Shown here piece after piece: positions 63,317 through 64,000 of a stretch of 64,000 nt of DNA. The position numbers were made by a program, and so were the translations under genes. This DNA is from JAFEDN01 sp963844565 (lineage in GTDB: Bacteria; Pseudomonadota; Gammaproteobacteria; Coxiellales; Coxiellaceae), in assembly GCA_963844565.1 (NCBI GenBank), contig CAWJON010000002.1, positions 1,550,001-1,614,000 on the forward strand, in the 5' to 3' direction. The notes beneath the pieces are model-generated. The model made no database searches. It was given only the letters and a program-made list of their open reading frames with translations, and was not told the DNA's origin. The stretch's first letter is position 1. Each line of letters opens with the position of its first letter.

Positions 63317-64000
63317 ATGATGCATAAACGTCCGTCTTTAATAATATTTTTTATAGGTTGTTTTTTTATTGGGAATGTATTCGCACAAACAAACCAAAGC
63401 GAATTGGATCATATTTTGCATGAAATGAAAAATATAAAAATAAATTTGCAAAAAAAATATGATAAAAAAAATGAATTACAATTTGAGTTAAAAAAAATTG
63501 AATCTCAATTTGGTGAAACCGCTCGATACAACGAAGAACTCAATCAACAAATTTTCAAACAACGCGTCTCTATTGCTGCATTGACGAATACAGCCGCGAT
63601 TAATGTAGATCAACTCCATAAGCTACAACAAGCTTTAGCCAGTCAGCTACACATGGCTTATATATTAAAATCACAAAACCCTTTAAAGTTAATTTTAACA
63701 CAGCAAGATCCTAACCAAGTAAATCGCAATATTTATTATTACTCATCACTCAATCATAAAAGTTTAGAAGCTATCTTGCAGCTGCAAAATAATCTATCGC
63801 AAATTAATTCTCAAAGACATCAACTTTTTCTGCAATATCAAAATTTACAGTTGCTGCAGCATCAACAACAATTGGCAGAAAACAAATTAGCGACGATGCG
63901 AATTAATCGCACTCAATTAGTGAGTGAAATTGATCACACCATAAATAATCAAAATCAAATTTTAAAAAAGCTTACTGCCGATAAGGATCGATTGGAAAAA
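63317..64000 (+). CDS. envC: Murein hydrolase activator EnvC, N-terminal part (3' end outside window)
   Basis: EnvC activates the amidases AmiA and AmiB at the division septum. The visible 228 residues start with a signal peptide (PSLIIFFIGCFFIGNVFA, cleavage near 24), followed by the long coiled-coil domain, rich in Gln, Asn, Lys and Leu. It contains LASQLHMAYILKSQNPLKLI, typical of EnvC. The C-terminal LytM domain lies beyond the window. The start could be either of two adjacent ATGs (63317 or 63320). Place after gpmI supports the call. Confidence 0.85.
   Translation, partial: MMHKRPSLIIFFIGCFFIGNVFAQTNQSELDHILHEMKNIKINLQKKYDKKNELQFELKKIESQFGETARYNEELNQQIFKQRVSIAALTNTAAINVDQLHKLQQALASQLHMAYILKSQNPLKLILTQQDPNQVNRNIYYYSSLNHKSLEAILQLQNNLSQINSQRHQLFLQYQNLQLLQHQQQLAENKLATMRINRTQLVSEIDHTINNQNQILKKLTADKDRLEK

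Overview
The window looks like a chromosomal segment of a gammaproteobacterium of the order Legionellales, most like the Coxiellaceae. This rests on moderate GC, a ribosomal protein S7 with a glycine/glutamate-rich insertion of the kind I recall from Coxiella and Legionella, many intergenic palindromes, and two proteins of host-associated type (an F-box protein and a signal-peptide-bearing protein with kinase-like motifs). The genus cannot be fixed from sequence alone.

Layout. 1-10 kb: the tail of a proline-rich protein, lnt, a chromosomal TraI_2-type relaxase-like gene, the tightly coupled leuS-lptE-holA-nadD operon, the secreted kinase-like protein and an L,D-transpeptidase. 10-16 kb: rpmE, dusA, a three-gene sugar cassette (RhaT-like permease, ROK kinase, ManC/ManA-type cupin), an unrecognised membrane protein and an M20 amidohydrolase. 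16-25 kb: grpE-dnaK-dnaJ, a Phd/VapC toxin-antitoxin pair with a clear promoter, a DUF4239 membrane protein, nadK and recN, then an 890-bp gene-free stretch made of two large inverted copies of a mosaic repeat. 26.5-57.6 kb: one continuous minus-strand superoperon. Read in the direction of transcription it is tRNA-Tyr, -Gly, -Thr, -Trp, secE-nusG, rplK-rplA, rplJ-rplL-rpoB-rpoC, rpsL-rpsG-fusA-tuf, then the S10, spc and alpha operons ending at rplQ with a terminator. 57.6-64 kb: an Sfp-type phosphopantetheinyl transferase, the F-box protein, gpsA-secB-grxC-rhodanese, gpmI and the start of envC.

Two features stand out at window scale. First, several of the most conserved genes (dnaK, rpoB, rpoC, rpsJ, tuf, fusA) are broken by one-base indels, and fusA and tuf carry more than twenty between them plus in-frame TAG codons, although the protein sequence between lesions is well conserved. 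Intact ribosomal genes flank them. This pattern points to an uncorrected local consensus rather than natural decay. The tufB copy usually found between tRNA-Thr and tRNA-Trp is absent, so the damaged tuf may be the only one nearby. Second, a family of palindromic intergenic elements (core GGGGGAGAATCG-CGATTCTCCCCC with flanking hairpins) recurs about eight times, often inside operons of essential genes such as between rpoB and rpoC.

No rRNA, CRISPR array, prophage or intact insertion sequence was seen.
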